Position numbers and translations under genes: made by a program. Positions 44,905 through 56,603 of a stretch of DNA of 64,000 bases are shown in pieces. Source of the DNA: Madurella fahalii. Its lineage: Eukaryota; Ascomycota; Sordariomycetes; Sordariales. The stretch spans positions 8,891,001 to 8,955,000 of the forward strand of contig CM056875.1 of the NCBI GenBank assembly GCA_029876055.1, read 5' to 3'. How positions within the stretch are numbered: the stretch's first letter is position 1; every line of letters begins with the position of its first letter. The notes under the pieces were generated by a model. That model saw only the letters and a list, made by a program, of their open reading frames with translations, made no database searches and was not told the DNA's origin.

Positions 44905-45300
44905 TGTTGGTCTAATAGCGTGCATTAAGCGGTTAGTTTTTCTATATGTTGAAAAACTTGATAGTACGAGTTTTGAGAAGCGACACGATACCTTTTCTAG
45001 AACAGGTGTGCAACGAACTTGGGATGAGGGTGAATTTTGTTGAAATCCCCTGGAAGCGTCCAAGTTCGGCGTCTTAAGGTACTCGAGGTATTCTTCCGCT
45101 TGTTTATAAACATGCTCTACAAAGTTTGAATGGCTCTGCTAACGGGAGGAGTTCGGTGTGACTCATTTTATGATAAGCAGTTCATTGGTCGATAGCATGC
45201 CTCTCAATGCACAACAACTTGAATCTCAAGCTGGAATCACCATGTTAACCACTAAATCCGATCCCGACCTTTGACCCCTGACGACATTAACCCTGCCGAA
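44905..45300. promoter_or_regulatory. Upstream region of the deaminase gene
   Basis: This contains the deaminase promoter and the 3' flank of the WW-domain gene, both on the minus strand. I see no gene and no recognised operator. Confidence 0.45.
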
Positions 45301-46212
45301 TCAAATCACTGCCCCTGCCGTTCCTCCCAGCATCACGCCCCCCAGAAGCGGCGCCATCAACGGGATGCCCAAGCCTCCACCAAACCCCCTCCCGCACGGC
45401 CGCATGTACACTCCACTCGGCCGATCCCATCTGCCGCCCGCAAACTTGCCGCACCCGTACCCGCCGTAACCGAATCCATACACGTCCCCTTCCGGTCTCA
45501 GGTATCTCCCTGGCGGGCCCGGCCTTCTCCCGTCCGAACCGTCGTACATGACCTCGGTCAGGTAGGGATTCAGCTTCCTCACCCCCGTCACGCCGGGGAA
45601 CGTATGGCCCGGCGGCTCGAGATATAAGTGCACGCGGTTCTCGTCGCGCCCGATAAGCTGGGGCCGGCCGGAACTCATGGCCTCGAGCATCCCGCGGCGG
45701 AGGATGCGATGCTGCCGGTACAGCTCCCTCTCAACATGAGCGCGGCGCGCGCGGTCTGCAGCGCGCTCCTCGTGGGTTGTCCCCGTTAGAGCGTCTTTTA
45801 GTTTGCGGCCGAGTTTGACCGACTTTTTCTCATGAGCGGAAGGCCCTTCAGTGGCCGAGTCGTCGTCTGTGGATTCCGCGGCGAGGTCAGCCGCGCTGGG
45901 TCGGCGCTGGAAGAGGCCTGATTGCGAGGCACTGATCTGCTCGCGTTCAGACGATGGGAGAGATTTGAGGAAGACCTCGTCGTCATAGGGGTGATGCCAG
46001 ATGGAGCGGGGCGGGGAGGAATTGGTGTCGACGAAGAATTGGTGTTGGGTTTCGGGGTCGAACTCGCGTACCCAGCCCCGAGGGAGAGGCCGTAGCTCGT
46101 CTTCCATGCTGCGCCGTGCGTGAAGCGGGATGCCGTTGCGGGCCTGCTGTGGAAGTGAGTGGTCGCCAATGGCTTCCTCATACGAAGGTGGCGGCTCCCC
46201 TGGTGCCGCCAT
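45301..46212 (-). CDS. WW-domain protein
   Basis: A single-exon gene of 303 residues, started at the ATG at 46212 (MAAPGEPPPSYEEAIG). The WW domain lies at about residues 42-75 (LPRGWVREFDPETQHQFFVD...SIWHHP), with both signature Trp residues and the Pro. WW domains bind Pro-rich PPxY ligands; the protein itself carries PPPSYEEA at its N-terminus, so self-binding or binding by Rsp5-type ligases is possible. A basic, helical middle (EERAADRARRAHVERELYR) and a Gly/Tyr-rich, hydrophobic C-terminus (GFGYGGYGCGKFAGG, ending GGVMLGGTAGAVI) follow. It resembles fungal WW proteins of unknown role. Confidence 0.85.
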   Translation of the reverse strand: MAAPGEPPPSYEEAIGDHSLPQQARNGIPLHARRSMEDELRPLPRGWVREFDPETQHQFFVDTNSSPPRSIWHHPYDDEVFLKSLPSSEREQISASQSGLFQRRPSAADLAAESTDDDSATEGPSAHEKKSVKLGRKLKDALTGTTHEERAADRARRAHVERELYRQHRILRRGMLEAMSSGRPQLIGRDENRVHLYLEPPGHTFPGVTGVRKLNPYLTEVMYDGSDGRRPGPPGRYLRPEGDVYGFGYGGYGCGKFAGGRWDRPSGVYMRPCGRGFGGGLGIPLMAPLLGGVMLGGTAGAVI

Positions 46213-46823
46213 GTTTGCTGATGGGCAAAAGCACTGGTCGGTACTCGAGAGCTCCTTTATAGGATTTTGAACAAGGTATGTGGGTTTAACTAGTACCAAT
46301 GGTGAGTGACCCGAGGCTAGGTTGTTTTGTCTATGAATCCGGATTCATTCGTGTTTAAGGGGGCAACCACATATCCGGCGGCACGCATGTTGGCCGGAAC
46401 GTCGATCTCATAGGGCACGTCATAACGATGTCAGTGGTCGAAGGTTGCATCATCCCCACTGAGCAGCCGTACCCATATGATAGTGGAATGCGCGGTTGGT
46501 TTGCAGCCCAGGAGCAGACACTTTCTGATTTATTTACCGCAATGCTACTGACATTCAAGTATCTAGTCGCTGTCATGCACCCAGCGTATGCGAAGATTGC
46601 TGAAGCGAATCTCGATGACTCTTGGCGCTTACATCTCAATTCCAGCCCCCGAGATTCTGAGTGTCAGATTGGGAGGATGCCTTTGTTGGTTCCAGTGTCG
46701 GTTAGACTGAGGAGAACCTCTTGGCAACAACGAAATTTCAGTCAATTGTTGTCGTGTTCCTCAGCTAAACTGTGCTGAGGTTTTCATTCGCGCTTCTGCC
46801 TTCCACAACGGCGCCTGCGAATC
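46213..46823. promoter_or_regulatory. Divergent intergenic region
   Basis: This lies between the WW-domain gene start (minus) and the surface protein start (plus) and should contain both promoters. A plus-strand frame at 46428-46778 shows no motif and is not called. Confidence 0.45.
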
Positions 46824-48705
46824 ATGGACTCAGCCACGACGATCTTTCGCCCAGACCCCACATGCTTTGCATCGTCAAACCTGTGGCTCGACATTCGCCC
46901 GGGAGGTTACGGGTGTAACACGTACTACCCGCCATTCTCTCCCCAACCGACCGAGATCGTCACGCCTCTCTCTTGTCCCTATCCGCGATTAGGTCCGAAG
47001 ACCTTCAGCAACACAAACAGGGATGACCGTATGTGCAATCAGGACTACTTATCATCCTCTACGAACGGTCTCAGAAGTTAAGCTGAGAGAAAAAGAAATG
47101 CCCCCCGAGACTGAGCCTCTGTGCCCGGCACCTCTTGTGGACGCCAGAAATTAAGGGGAAGATGAAACTGATAATATTGGACCATTGATTAGACTTGTGT
47201 TACCAGTATAATGGATTCACCACTGGTGGTACTGCATACAGCGATTGCCCCGAGGGCATGACGGCCGCCGCTACCGTGACGACCCCATGGCTTGATGACA
47301 TTATCATTGTTGGGACAACCTGCTGCCCGACGTGAGTAACATTGCACAACCCCTAGGTACCTGGTGATAGCTGACCACCGTACGTTTTGCTACGATTGAG
47401 TACAGTGCCTACGACTTTGCAGCCCCAGGCAACACGATCCCGACCCCGATCCCCAGCGTCATCGGCAGTTCGACATACCCCGTGATTTTGTCTACCGTGA
47501 ATATGTGCAAAGCCACTTCCATCAAGGATTTCTCCGATCAGACGGTGACTTTGACAGTATCGACCTCTCCAACGCTCTCCACAACCGAGGTGGCATGGGA
47601 CTACGACATCGGTTTCATCGTAGCGGAACCAGCCGGGGTTTACAAGTACCTCTACCCAGACCGTGACGCTGGCACAACCTCAACATGCTTCGGGCACCTT
47701 TGTCCAGACGACGCCAACCCATTCAAGGCCCGCCCGACGCCAGCCCCGACCGGCACTTATATCCCCCCTCCGTCAGCAGCAGTCACCCAATTCACCCCCT
47801 CCCCATCCTGTCTCTCGGAATCCAATTTCTGGCTCGTTTCCGCAAGTTGCTACCTCGATAACGAGCCCCGCAGCCCCCCCTGGTTACAATGCACCTACAC
47901 GCTGGCCGGCGACCCAGATGTCTCCCACACCGCATGCTACCCGGAAGTCTATGGCCGGCCTACCGTCGTCAGCGGGACACCGTTCCATTACTCTGCCTGC
48001 CCGGCAGGCTACACAGTCGCGCACTCGCACTTTTACAAGCCCTTCGACCTGCCGAGCTACGCTAGCTCAAAGACGCAGACGTTCGAGGTCGAGGCATCCG
48101 CCTACACATGCTGTCCCTCGGCCTTCGGGGACATTGACTTCACCTACACGATGCTCCACCCAACCAGTAAAACGGTGCATGGGGGTGCCACGCACACGGT
48201 GAATGTGTACCCCCTGCCGTGGTGCGTCGCGTCACGCGTCTCCCAGCTGGGAGGGGAGACGGTGACGATGTCGCTGTACAGCGACGCCCGGGTGTGGGAT
48301 AGGAAGAGACAAGGCCATCGATACGGGACCACGGAAGCCATGTGGGATGTAGCGGGGGATACGCTGTTTGCCCACGGACCGCAGCTCTCGTGGACCGTGT
48401 TCCACGGGACGCACACTTGCTTTGAGAGCTGCGATGACTATTTCAGGTATTCGTACCATAACACCGATCCCAACTACGTGCCGCCGACCACCACCATGTC
48501 GACCGTGGACCCCAGGCAGACGCACGTAGAAGGGAGCGGGGGTGGAGCGTTGCAGATCGGTACTGGGAGCTTGAATTCGACATCGTCATCTTCGGCCGGA
48601 GCGGCGGCAGCGATCGTTGGAGGCGACAGGAAGGTTGGGCTATCGGCAGTGGTGGTCGTTGTCGTCGTGACGGTTGTGCGTGTCGCTGTCGGGGAGTTTG
48701 TGTGA
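46824..48705 (+). CDS. Cysteine-rich surface protein with an internal duplication
   Basis: Three exons (46824-47028, 47193-47331, 47406-48705) encode 547 residues. Joining them restores CYQYNGFTTGG and TTCCPTAYDFAAPGN, which supports the splice sites. Two modules share the same motifs: PTCFASSNLWL with CPEGMTAAATV and TTCCPTAYDF in the first half, and PSCLSESNFWLV with CPAGYTVAHSH and YTCCPSAFGDIDF in the second. A Ser/Thr/Gly-rich segment and a Val-rich hydrophobic end (GLSAVVVVVVVTVV) follow, suggesting a C-terminal anchor. There is no classical signal peptide, as in other members of this common fungal group. It probably sits at the cell surface or in the wall; its function is unknown. Confidence 0.75.
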
Positions 48706-48898
48706 GGGCTCCAAAGGCGAATTTTAATCAAGAGGATTCTTGACGACGACCTGGGGAGTCGTAATTGCTCTAACTGAAGCATCAGGCGAAGTGAGGTTGA
48801 GTGATTGCTTTCGAGGGGTATGGATGAGTGGCGTAGCAGACTGCGGAAGCTAAAATGAAGCCCAAGCGCTCTTGTCTGCCCTAAACTTAGCTCGATTG

Positions 48899-49810
48899 TC
48901 ACACAATGCTATCAAAATCCGAATCACTATAGTATCCTGAGTAATACATCCTCTCCCGTTCCCGTTCGCGTTCGCGTTCCCGCTCTCGCTGGCGTTCGCG
49001 TTCTCGTTCCCTCTCTCTCTCCCTCTCCCTCTCTAACTCCCTAGCCAACTCTCTCGCCCTTTCCCGCGCCCTGTCCCTCTCCCTCTCGATCTCCCGCAGC
49101 CTTTCCCGTTCCCTCTCCGTATCCCTCCGGTTCGCATCCCTCTCAATGTCCCACAGCCTCGCGCGGTCCCTGTCCCTCATCCGCTCTCTCAGCTCCCGCC
49201 TCGCCGCCGAATCCGCCGTCGACACCGGGATATACCGCACGCCGTCCCACTCCGTGGCCGGCCTGTCGCGCGCACGCGCCGGAGCGGGGCCGACGGCGAA
49301 GAACTCGCACTCGGCGCAGAAGCCGTCGACGTTGATACGCTGCCTGGTACAGCAGCCGTCGCAGATGCCTACTATTAACGTCGTCCGGCGGAACTCCCCA
49401 TCCGAGGGCGGATCATCCGACGGATCGCCTAGGGTGGGGACGGGCCGGCGGGCGGGGCCGGGGGATGGGCTCCGGGCGCGGAGAGGGCGTGGTATGCGTC
49501 TACCGCTGGCGCCGCCGCCGCCGCCCCCCGCTGGGCCACGTACTGGGAGGAGGCCAGTACCTGGCGGGTCGCGCCCTGTGCCCGGTTGCTGGATGTGCAG
49601 GTGGCAGTTAAGGACCACCCTGATGGGCTGGTCGCCGGTGAAATCTTCTAGGACTTGAGGGATGGCGCCGCGGGGAGCAACGATTTCGTCCCTTGATGTG
49701 CGGTCCGAGGCGCGGTGACGGGGGAAGAAGCGTGGGTTCGGGTTGCGGACGTAAGCGCGCGGATTCGGCCCGCGGATATGGTCTGTGAATTCGTCGCCGT
49801 AGCGGGCCAT
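48899..49810 (-). CDS. Arg/Glu-repeat protein with a CxxC pair
   Basis: A single-exon frame of 303 residues. The N-terminal half is Pro/Arg/Gly-rich. A possible zinc-binding element follows: ICDGCCTRQRINVDGFCAEC, with two CxxC pairs about 12 residues apart. The C-terminal third is almost wholly alternating Arg and Glu (RERERERERE type) with Asp, ending in MYYSGYYSDSDFDSIV. Such RE/RD repeats form highly charged helices and occur in nuclear RNA-processing proteins, but that role is inferred from composition only. The repeats come from CGTTCGC-like hexamers in the DNA. I do not recognise an orthologue. Confidence 0.6.
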   Translation of the reverse strand: MARYGDEFTDHIRGPNPRAYVRNPNPRFFPRHRASDRTSRDEIVAPRGAIPQVLEDFTGDQPIRVVLNCHLHIQQPGTGRDPPGTGLLPVRGPAGGGGGGASGRRIPRPLRARSPSPGPARRPVPTLGDPSDDPPSDGEFRRTTLIVGICDGCCTRQRINVDGFCAECEFFAVGPAPARARDRPATEWDGVRYIPVSTADSAARRELRERMRDRDRARLWDIERDANRRDTERERERLREIERERDRARERARELARELERERERERERERERQRERERERERERERMYYSGYYSDSDFDSIV

Positions 49811-52344
49811 TGCAGCCTGCTATCCTCGATTTCGGCCAGTTTGTTCGGAGACGGGCCTTACGTTGATGTGGGCAACACCCAGCAATTGAACCTCGGGAGT
49901 CTGCGGAAGAACTCCACGTCACTGCCTGGGTAGCCCAAGAGGTGGAAGAGAAGGCGGTCTGGATTGAGTTGCAATCAGCCCGGGAAAAATTGGGAAGCGG
50001 GAAAAAAAAAAAAAAAAAAAAAAAATTGTTGAAGACGAAGGCAGAAGGGATGGTAAACACGTGTGAACGTCCTAAACACAGCCCTGCGGGGCATCGCCGA
50101 ATCGCCGTCTCAGTCTCACGGAACACAACTGCACCCTTCTCTTACCCAGCCTCAGTTGGCGTATTTGGTTGGCACAAAAGTCGGGCGAGGGCGTCGAGAT
50201 GCAGGCGGGAGCTCCAGGTTACTGCACTAATCAGGGTCAAGGCAGGGAGCAAGATAGGCCAGCGCCGAGCCACCATGCAGCAGTCAGCAGTGGGAACCTG
50301 CGAGTTCGCGGAATCACACCCGACTATATGCGTGTCCGAAGCGAGGGTGGAGAGGCGTCGTAACATTCGACCCTGGTCTTCGTCGGACAATCGCGCGACG
50401 TCCAAATAAAATCCCTTTGAAAACGGTAAAACGAATGTCGGAATCGAGAGTGAATTGTACGCCTACCCGTTTGCTAATTATCGCGTGCGCTTTAATTAAT
50501 CGAACTCAGTTAAGCATGGTAATTACCTAGTCTCGTAGGTTTCGCATGCGCTGTTCTCCACCTTCGGCGACGCTGTCATTCAGGTAATTATCGGGCACGC
50601 CATGGTGAAACTCGGCTTTGCACCTTGTCCTGATCAATGGGAAGGGAAGTTGAAACCATGCAAGTACTCGCCCAAGGCCTCTCAGTCAAAGCAGTACCTC
50701 GGCGCCGACTTTGGCCCCTCTCCCTTTCTTTTTCCTTCTCCTTTTCAACCACGCCACTGAAACTTTGCTGAGAATGTCGAGGGAGTGTTAAGTGGTTGCT
50801 GAAAGTGGCACACCGGCCGGGGTTATCCAGCATCCGGAAGAGAGACGAAACCAAGAGCGGCGCCCCTAGTTGGAGGCAAGCCGGAGTGCCTCAAGGAGCA
50901 TGGATGTTTGTGGTTTCCTTGTTGGAATGGTGCCAGACCTAATGGGCTCCTGTTCAATACATCCTATTGACCCGCGGTATAATCAATCGAAGCCAACATG
51001 GTGGAGGTGGAATGCGAAGTGTGGCCGCTCAAGGGGTGGTTAGCCATGCAGTGAGGCCACTCGATAAGGCCAAGGTACCTTAGGTATTCGTACATCGCCA
51101 ACTCAGAGCCGTTCTACACTGAACTGCGGGTGTTATGACGTTAACATGACGTGAATGGCTACCGAGCGATTGCGTTGCTCCTTATCGCTGTCGTAACAGC
51201 GTGAGCTGTTTGGGTACTAATTAGGTGGAGAGCTTCACGACTTCAACATCAGAATCGTAGAGGAAGTTTTACTGGGTATCATTATTGGTTGGACCGCTCG
51301 GCATTAGAGAGGATACCAAATGAAGAGGTCACAATCAGGGTATTGAGTTTTCTGAACCTAAGATGAATGACTACCGAATGAGCTGGGCCATTGTTCCTCG
51401 ATTGCAGTAATTACCTTACCTAGATCCACATTCTTCAGCTGCGCAACATGCGTGTTTATAACTCCTAGGCGGCCAGGCGGGCCGAGCCGATCAGCTTTAT
51501 GCCATGAACCGCTAACCAGCGGACTAGGTGGTGAAAAATCAGATTTCCCCATGCCAATTTTGACTTTCGCATATGAGATGGAAAGCTGGGGTGTGGGGGT
51601 GGTTGACCTGGCGGTGTGGCTGGTGGAACCCAGCCATGTGCGAGATTGAAACAAACCCACATCTGGCCCAGCCCAGCCCGGTTGGTGGAGATTGAATTAC
51701 CGCGGCAACGGATCAAACCTTGCTCAGATCATGTGCTGGACCAGATTGGGCTTTTTTTTTTTTTTTTCCTTCCCGCGTGCTGCTTCAAGCGTGAAACAGC
51801 ATAAAACTCTGGTTATTTTTCCCCGTGGCAGGCACTTAATCGGCGTCGGGGCTTTGTCACAGTTGCGGGTATAATGTTGCCACGTTCCCTTATATCCAGA
51901 GCGGCAGAGCGATCATTTGGGAAGCTCCTTTTTCTGTGGGCAGGACCTACGGCACAGGAAGCTCTAGAATCCGGACCATTTGAGCCGGCGGCGGACACTA
52001 GCATCGAAAGGGCAAAGCGCGGGTGACGATCCTGCAATGACATCAGAGGTGCAAGGCACCACCTGGCTTGCCCGTCCCCCGCAGCGGACCCAGTCTTCGC
52101 CACGCATTGCTCGCACCGAATGCCTATCCCTCCCTAATTCATCCGCTGCGCCAGACGATAAACCGCATATTGTCACCGCACGATTGAGTTTCCCCCCCCC
52201 GCATACTCGCTAGATACACGGCCGGCCACCAGCTCAGGTTCGACTGCTAGACGCAATAGAGGGCCCCGACGCCGGCCCGGGCCGAGACAATCGAAGACGA
52301 GAACAGAGCCTGAGACCCGGCTGAAAGTTTTCAAGCACCCCAGG
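49811..52344. other. Gene-poor intergenic stretch
   Basis: No convincing gene is visible in about 2.5 kb. A run of 24 A lies at 50002-50025 and a T15 run at about 51753-51767. The first part is the promoter of the Arg/Glu-repeat gene and the last part that of the histidine kinase gene. Short open frames lack motifs. Confidence 0.45.
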
Positions 52345-54830
52345 ATGCAGCAGGAACCGGGTGCCCCGCAGCCCTCAGCGCCGGACGTAGGCATCCTCTT
52401 CGACCTTGCACCCCTCCCGCTGCTTATCTTGTCACCATCATGGCGTATCACGAGAGCGTCGGTTCGTTTCCTGGCCGACTGGAACGTCTCCGCCGAGGAT
52501 TGCCTCGGTCAGGAGCTGCTCCCCTTCGTCGAGAAGCACCTCGCGCCGCCTAGACTAGCTCATCCCAGCCGTCTCATGTCCGCCATTGACGACGCCATCT
52601 CGTCGCGTTCGCCACGCATGAGCAAACCCATCAATACGAAGCATTCTGTGTCCTGGAAGGCACGTGTGCTCCCCATCTTCAACGGCCACGAGCTGTTATC
52701 CATCACACTGGAATGGCAAGAGGGCCCTTTGAGCCCATCCGAAGATGAACTGGAGCTGGGACAGCCAGGTGTTTCCACCGACGAGACCTTCCGCATCCTC
52801 ATACAGGCCGTTAGGGACTATGCAATCTTTTTGCTCGACACCACGGGTCGCGTAGCCTCGTGGAATGACGGCGCCGAGCTGCTCAAGGGCTATAAGCGGC
52901 ACGAGATCGTCGGCAAACACTTCTCCGTCTTCTACGGAAAGGAGGACATCGAGATCAGGAAGCCCGAGATGGAACTCGAAATCTGTATGCGCGAGGGCCG
53001 CGTCGAGGACGAAGGCTGGCGTTACAGGAAGGATGGCACCCGATTCTGGGCTAACGTTGTCATGACAGCCGTATACAAGGACGGCGTTCACGTCGGCTTC
53101 GGCAAGGTCACGCGAGACCTGTCGGAGCGCAAGTCGGCCGAGGCTCGTCTTATTGCTGCCTACGAGGAGAGCGAGAAACTCAAGTCGGACTTTTTGGCAA
53201 ACATGAGCCATGAGATCCGCACCCCCATGCACGGGATGCTGTCTGCATGCACCCTGCTCCTCGACACGCCTCTTTCCGAGAAGCAGCGCGATATTGTCAA
53301 CATCATGGACGAATCAGGTCAGGTTCTGTTGCAGGTCATTAACGATATTCTTGACTATTCCAAGCTCGCGTCGGGCAGCTTTTCGATGCACTCGGACATC
53401 GTCGGCATCACGAGCATCGTCACGTCGGTGGTTCGCAGCGTGCAGACCACCCTACCGCCGTCGGTCCACTTTGAACTGTTCCTTGCACCCGACCTTCCGA
53501 GATCGGTACAGGGCGATCCGCTACGCTATCGGCAAATTCTGCACAATATAGTGGGAAACGCCGCCAAGTTTACCGACAAGGGTAGCATCCGCGTCAGGGC
53601 CTCGGTTCAGAGCGAAAATGAAACGAGCTACGTGGTCATGACCGAGGTGACAGACACAGGCATCGGTATCCCGGACGCTGCCGCGGCGAATTTGTTCACC
53701 CCTTTCGTACAGTTCGACGCCGGTACCACCAAGCAGTACAAGGGCACCGGGCTAGGACTATCAATCGCCAAGTCCCTTACCGAGCTCATGGGGGGAGGAT
53801 AGGTTTCCGGCCCAACCCTGAGCGCCAAGGCAGCATATTCTGGTTTACAGTTCGGTTTAAAAAGATCAAGAGCTTGGAGCAAATGCAAAACTGGAAGAAG
53901 ACAATCACAGAGGGGGACGTGGCCGTCACGCCTGTTCCGGACGCCGAGATTGCTGATATCCGCAAGGAACTTGAGTCAGTCTCGTCGACCAAGAACTTGC
54001 TGGTAGTGGAGGATAATGTCGTTAACCAAAAGGTTATGCTCGGCATGCTCCGCTCGATCGGCTTCAAAAACATAGGCCTCGCGTCCAACGGCGCCGAGGC
54101 TGTTAAGATGGTCCGGGGCAAGCCGGCTGCCTACGACATGGTGCTTATGGACATCAACATGCCGATTCTGGATGGCAACGAGGCGGCTAAGGAGATCAGA
54201 GCGGCTGGTATCCACGTGCCCATCGTGGCCATGACGGCTTACGCACTCAAGGGCGATCGGGAGCGCTGCCTCGAGCACGGCATGAACGATTACGTCGCGA
54301 AGCCCATAGACAAGAAGCGCCTCATCAAGGTTCTAGGCAAGTGGCTCTTGGTCATGACGGATTACCGGAAGAGCTTCGATGAGCGCCTCACCGAGCTGAG
54401 ACGCCATCAGCCTCGTACGCCGGTAGTGACGCCGGCAACAGAGAAGCGTGGGTGGTTATCGCCCGCCTTCTCCGTTGTCAACAAACCACAACCGCCTGCT
54501 GAGACGACCGGCCAAGTTGTGCCTACACCGCAGCCGACACCTCAGCCGACACCTACTGACGAAGACCCGCCATCCACTCACGACACACAACCTACCACTA
54601 CTGAAGAAGTGGTCGAAGTGCCGCTAACCGCCTCTGACCCGGGTCCCAGCGACAGTGGCACCGACCAGCCCGCGGCCCGGGTCTCTTGGGCAAGCCTACC
54701 TAAGGATACGCCAGAGACGGCTGGAGAGGTTCACGAAGCCGATGCAAGCACCGAACACTCCGTACCCCAAAGTAGTCCGGCTGAAGAAGTGGTCAGTCAT
54801 CCGCCCGCGTTACCCTCGGGGGCCCAATGA
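52345..54830 (+). CDS. Hybrid histidine kinase with PAS domain, frameshifted in a G6 run
   Basis: A cytosolic two-component sensor. The first frame (52345-53802) holds an N-terminal PAS-like region, a clear PAS domain at about residues 150-260 (YAIFLLDTTGRVASWNDGAE), the phosphoacceptor H289 in NMSHEIRTPMHG, the N box ILHNIVGNAAKFT, DTGIGI and KGTGLGLSI. It ends in a TAG just after SLTELMGG. The second frame (from about 53799 to 54830) continues with IGFRPNPERQGSIFWFTVRF and a receiver domain: acidic pair in LLVVEDNVVNQK, phosphoacceptor Asp at about 603 in MVLMDINMPILDG, and Lys in AKPIDKKRL. A Pro/Thr-rich tail follows. The two parts are one protein separated by a missing base in the six-G run at 53790-53795, giving about 828 residues if continuous. 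No membrane segments. The sensed signal is unknown. Confidence 0.9.
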
Positions 54831-55401
54831 TGGGTGAAGCGGCCCAAGGCTTTTTTCTTCTTGCTTGTATTCTTTGTCGAGACATTATCACCTTGCTACC
54901 TGGGGCTTACACGGGGTGGTCTTGCTGCAGCTATTTTACGAAGCATAGCGAAGGGGTGAAGGCGTGTTCATTTTGTTCTGTGGACTTTGTACTTGATACC
55001 ACGGTGGCAAATGCGAACCTGGAGCAAGGTATTAGAGGCGGTGCTCTCGCGTGTCACTGGGACTGGGGAACAGCAGCAAGGGTACTATGAGAGGCGTTAG
55101 TTTTTCTGCTTTCGGAAATATACCACTCTGTTAGCCACTGGGCACTGCTTTCGTCACACCGTAGCGTGGGGGATACCTTACTCAGACACGCCGCAACCCC
55201 TTATGGCAGTCTTCCCTTTCTGTAGGCAGTGTCTAGAACGCTATTGGCTACCGTCTCTCGGCAACCTTTCCTCTTACCACGTCTTGGGCCAACCACCTCA
55301 TTCTAACCTCTCCAAAGCCACCAATCCTAGGGTTTCGCCTCGTCTAAGTTATCTCCCCAGTGCTCAAGATTTACTTCTTTCTAGCACTCCTCGCCAAGAA
55401 G
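54831..55401. promoter_or_regulatory. Intergenic stretch
   Basis: This contains the 3' flank of the histidine kinase and the promoter of the next plus-strand gene. I see no gene. Confidence 0.45.
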
Positions 55402-56110
55402 ATGCCCGGCCAACCCTCGGCTTCCATTCCACCACCTCCCCCGCCTCCCCCGCCTCCTTCCGGGCCTCCGCGTCAGGGCTGGCAGGTCACAGCAGTATCC
55501 GCTCCAAAACCAAAATTAGACGTCCCCCCAACCGCCCCACCCCACACGCCCAACTCCCGCCTCGTCGAGCTGCTCATCTACAACGGCTGGCCCTTCGCCG
55601 ATCACTGGGAATACTTTGTTGCCGGCTCGCATGCATCCAACCCCGACGTCGGCACGGTGATCCAGGCGGCCGGGAATGTTCGGGACGGGTTCTGGCTGGA
55701 GATTAAGCGGGGGTGTGACTTGAGCGTGGCCGAGAATAGGGTCGACAGTCGGATTGGGCTGGGGTGGGTTGGCGAGGAGTATTTCCACGCGGTTGAGGGT
55801 GAGGACCCTAAGGGCCCCGTGTGTGGGTTTGAGAGGGTGCTGTTCAAAGTGCCGGCACCAGAAAGGAGTTTGAGGGCTGTCGGCGCCGGTGGCGAGGGCG
55901 ACTGGGTGAGTGGTGTCTCCATTTGAAATGTGGGTTCATCGATGGGTGAGGCGGGAGAGGCTAATGATCTGATGACACAAGGTCGATGGACGGACGAGGA
56001 TTACGCAGCGGAACTGTCAGACTTGGGTTGTTGAGGCGGCGGAGCAGCTGGTGAATGATGGAGTCTTTGACCAGGTGGTTGTGGACTTCCTTCGAGCGAC
56101 AAAGCAATGA
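55402..56110 (+). CDS. Conserved small fungal protein of unknown function
   Basis: Two exons (55402-55905, 55982-56110) encode 210 residues. The ATG at 55402 (MPGQPSASIPPPP) is used; the longer frame begins with GTG. After a poly-Pro N-terminus come conserved-looking motifs: LVELLIYNGWPFADHWEYFV, GTVIQAAGNVRDGFWLEIKR, and, across the join, ITQRNCQTWVVEAAEQLV and DQVVVDFLRATKQ. This set of motifs recurs in a family of small proteins in filamentous ascomycetes that I know only as hypothetical. The GTGAGT donor and AAG acceptor join in frame (76-base intron); without the intron the C-terminal motifs would be lost. The function is unknown. Confidence 0.82.
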
Positions 56111-56603
56111 AACGACCTGTGGAGAAAGGGTTTGGTGGTTTGCTTCATCAGGACTGCATTGACGGTTGACCGTTGCAGGGCAAACCCCAGGCCAAGCAGC
56201 CGGTTGGTAACCACTCGGTTCATCATCCACCGGGTGAGCACTGGGGATTCCAGTCCATCTCATGTGCGTCGGCACCTCTTTAGCACATAGTACTAGTGTA
56301 CTGTACACGCAAAACAAGCTTCGGCACTATAGTACTAATCGGATCCAGTTAAATAGTTACATTGCGGCTGGCCCAGTCTAGACTCTAGATTGATTTCGGT
56401 TGATTCGAGCTGCCCCTGGTTTGAATACAATGTGCCTAGAACTCACTTGCCTAACCTAGGTACTTGTCCATATCAAGATGATTGTCAGTTACGTATCTTG
56501 GCACCTCACGTTACACGGATATTAAGTCCCGGATTGCAATAAAGTGGTAAAGAAAGGGAATAGGGAAAAAAAAAAAAAAAAAAACATACCGTAATAAATT
56601 GGT
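56111..56603. other. Convergent intergenic stretch
   Basis: This holds the 3' ends of two converging genes. A run of 19 A at about 56566-56584 lies close to the monooxygenase stop codon. I see no gene. Confidence 0.5.
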
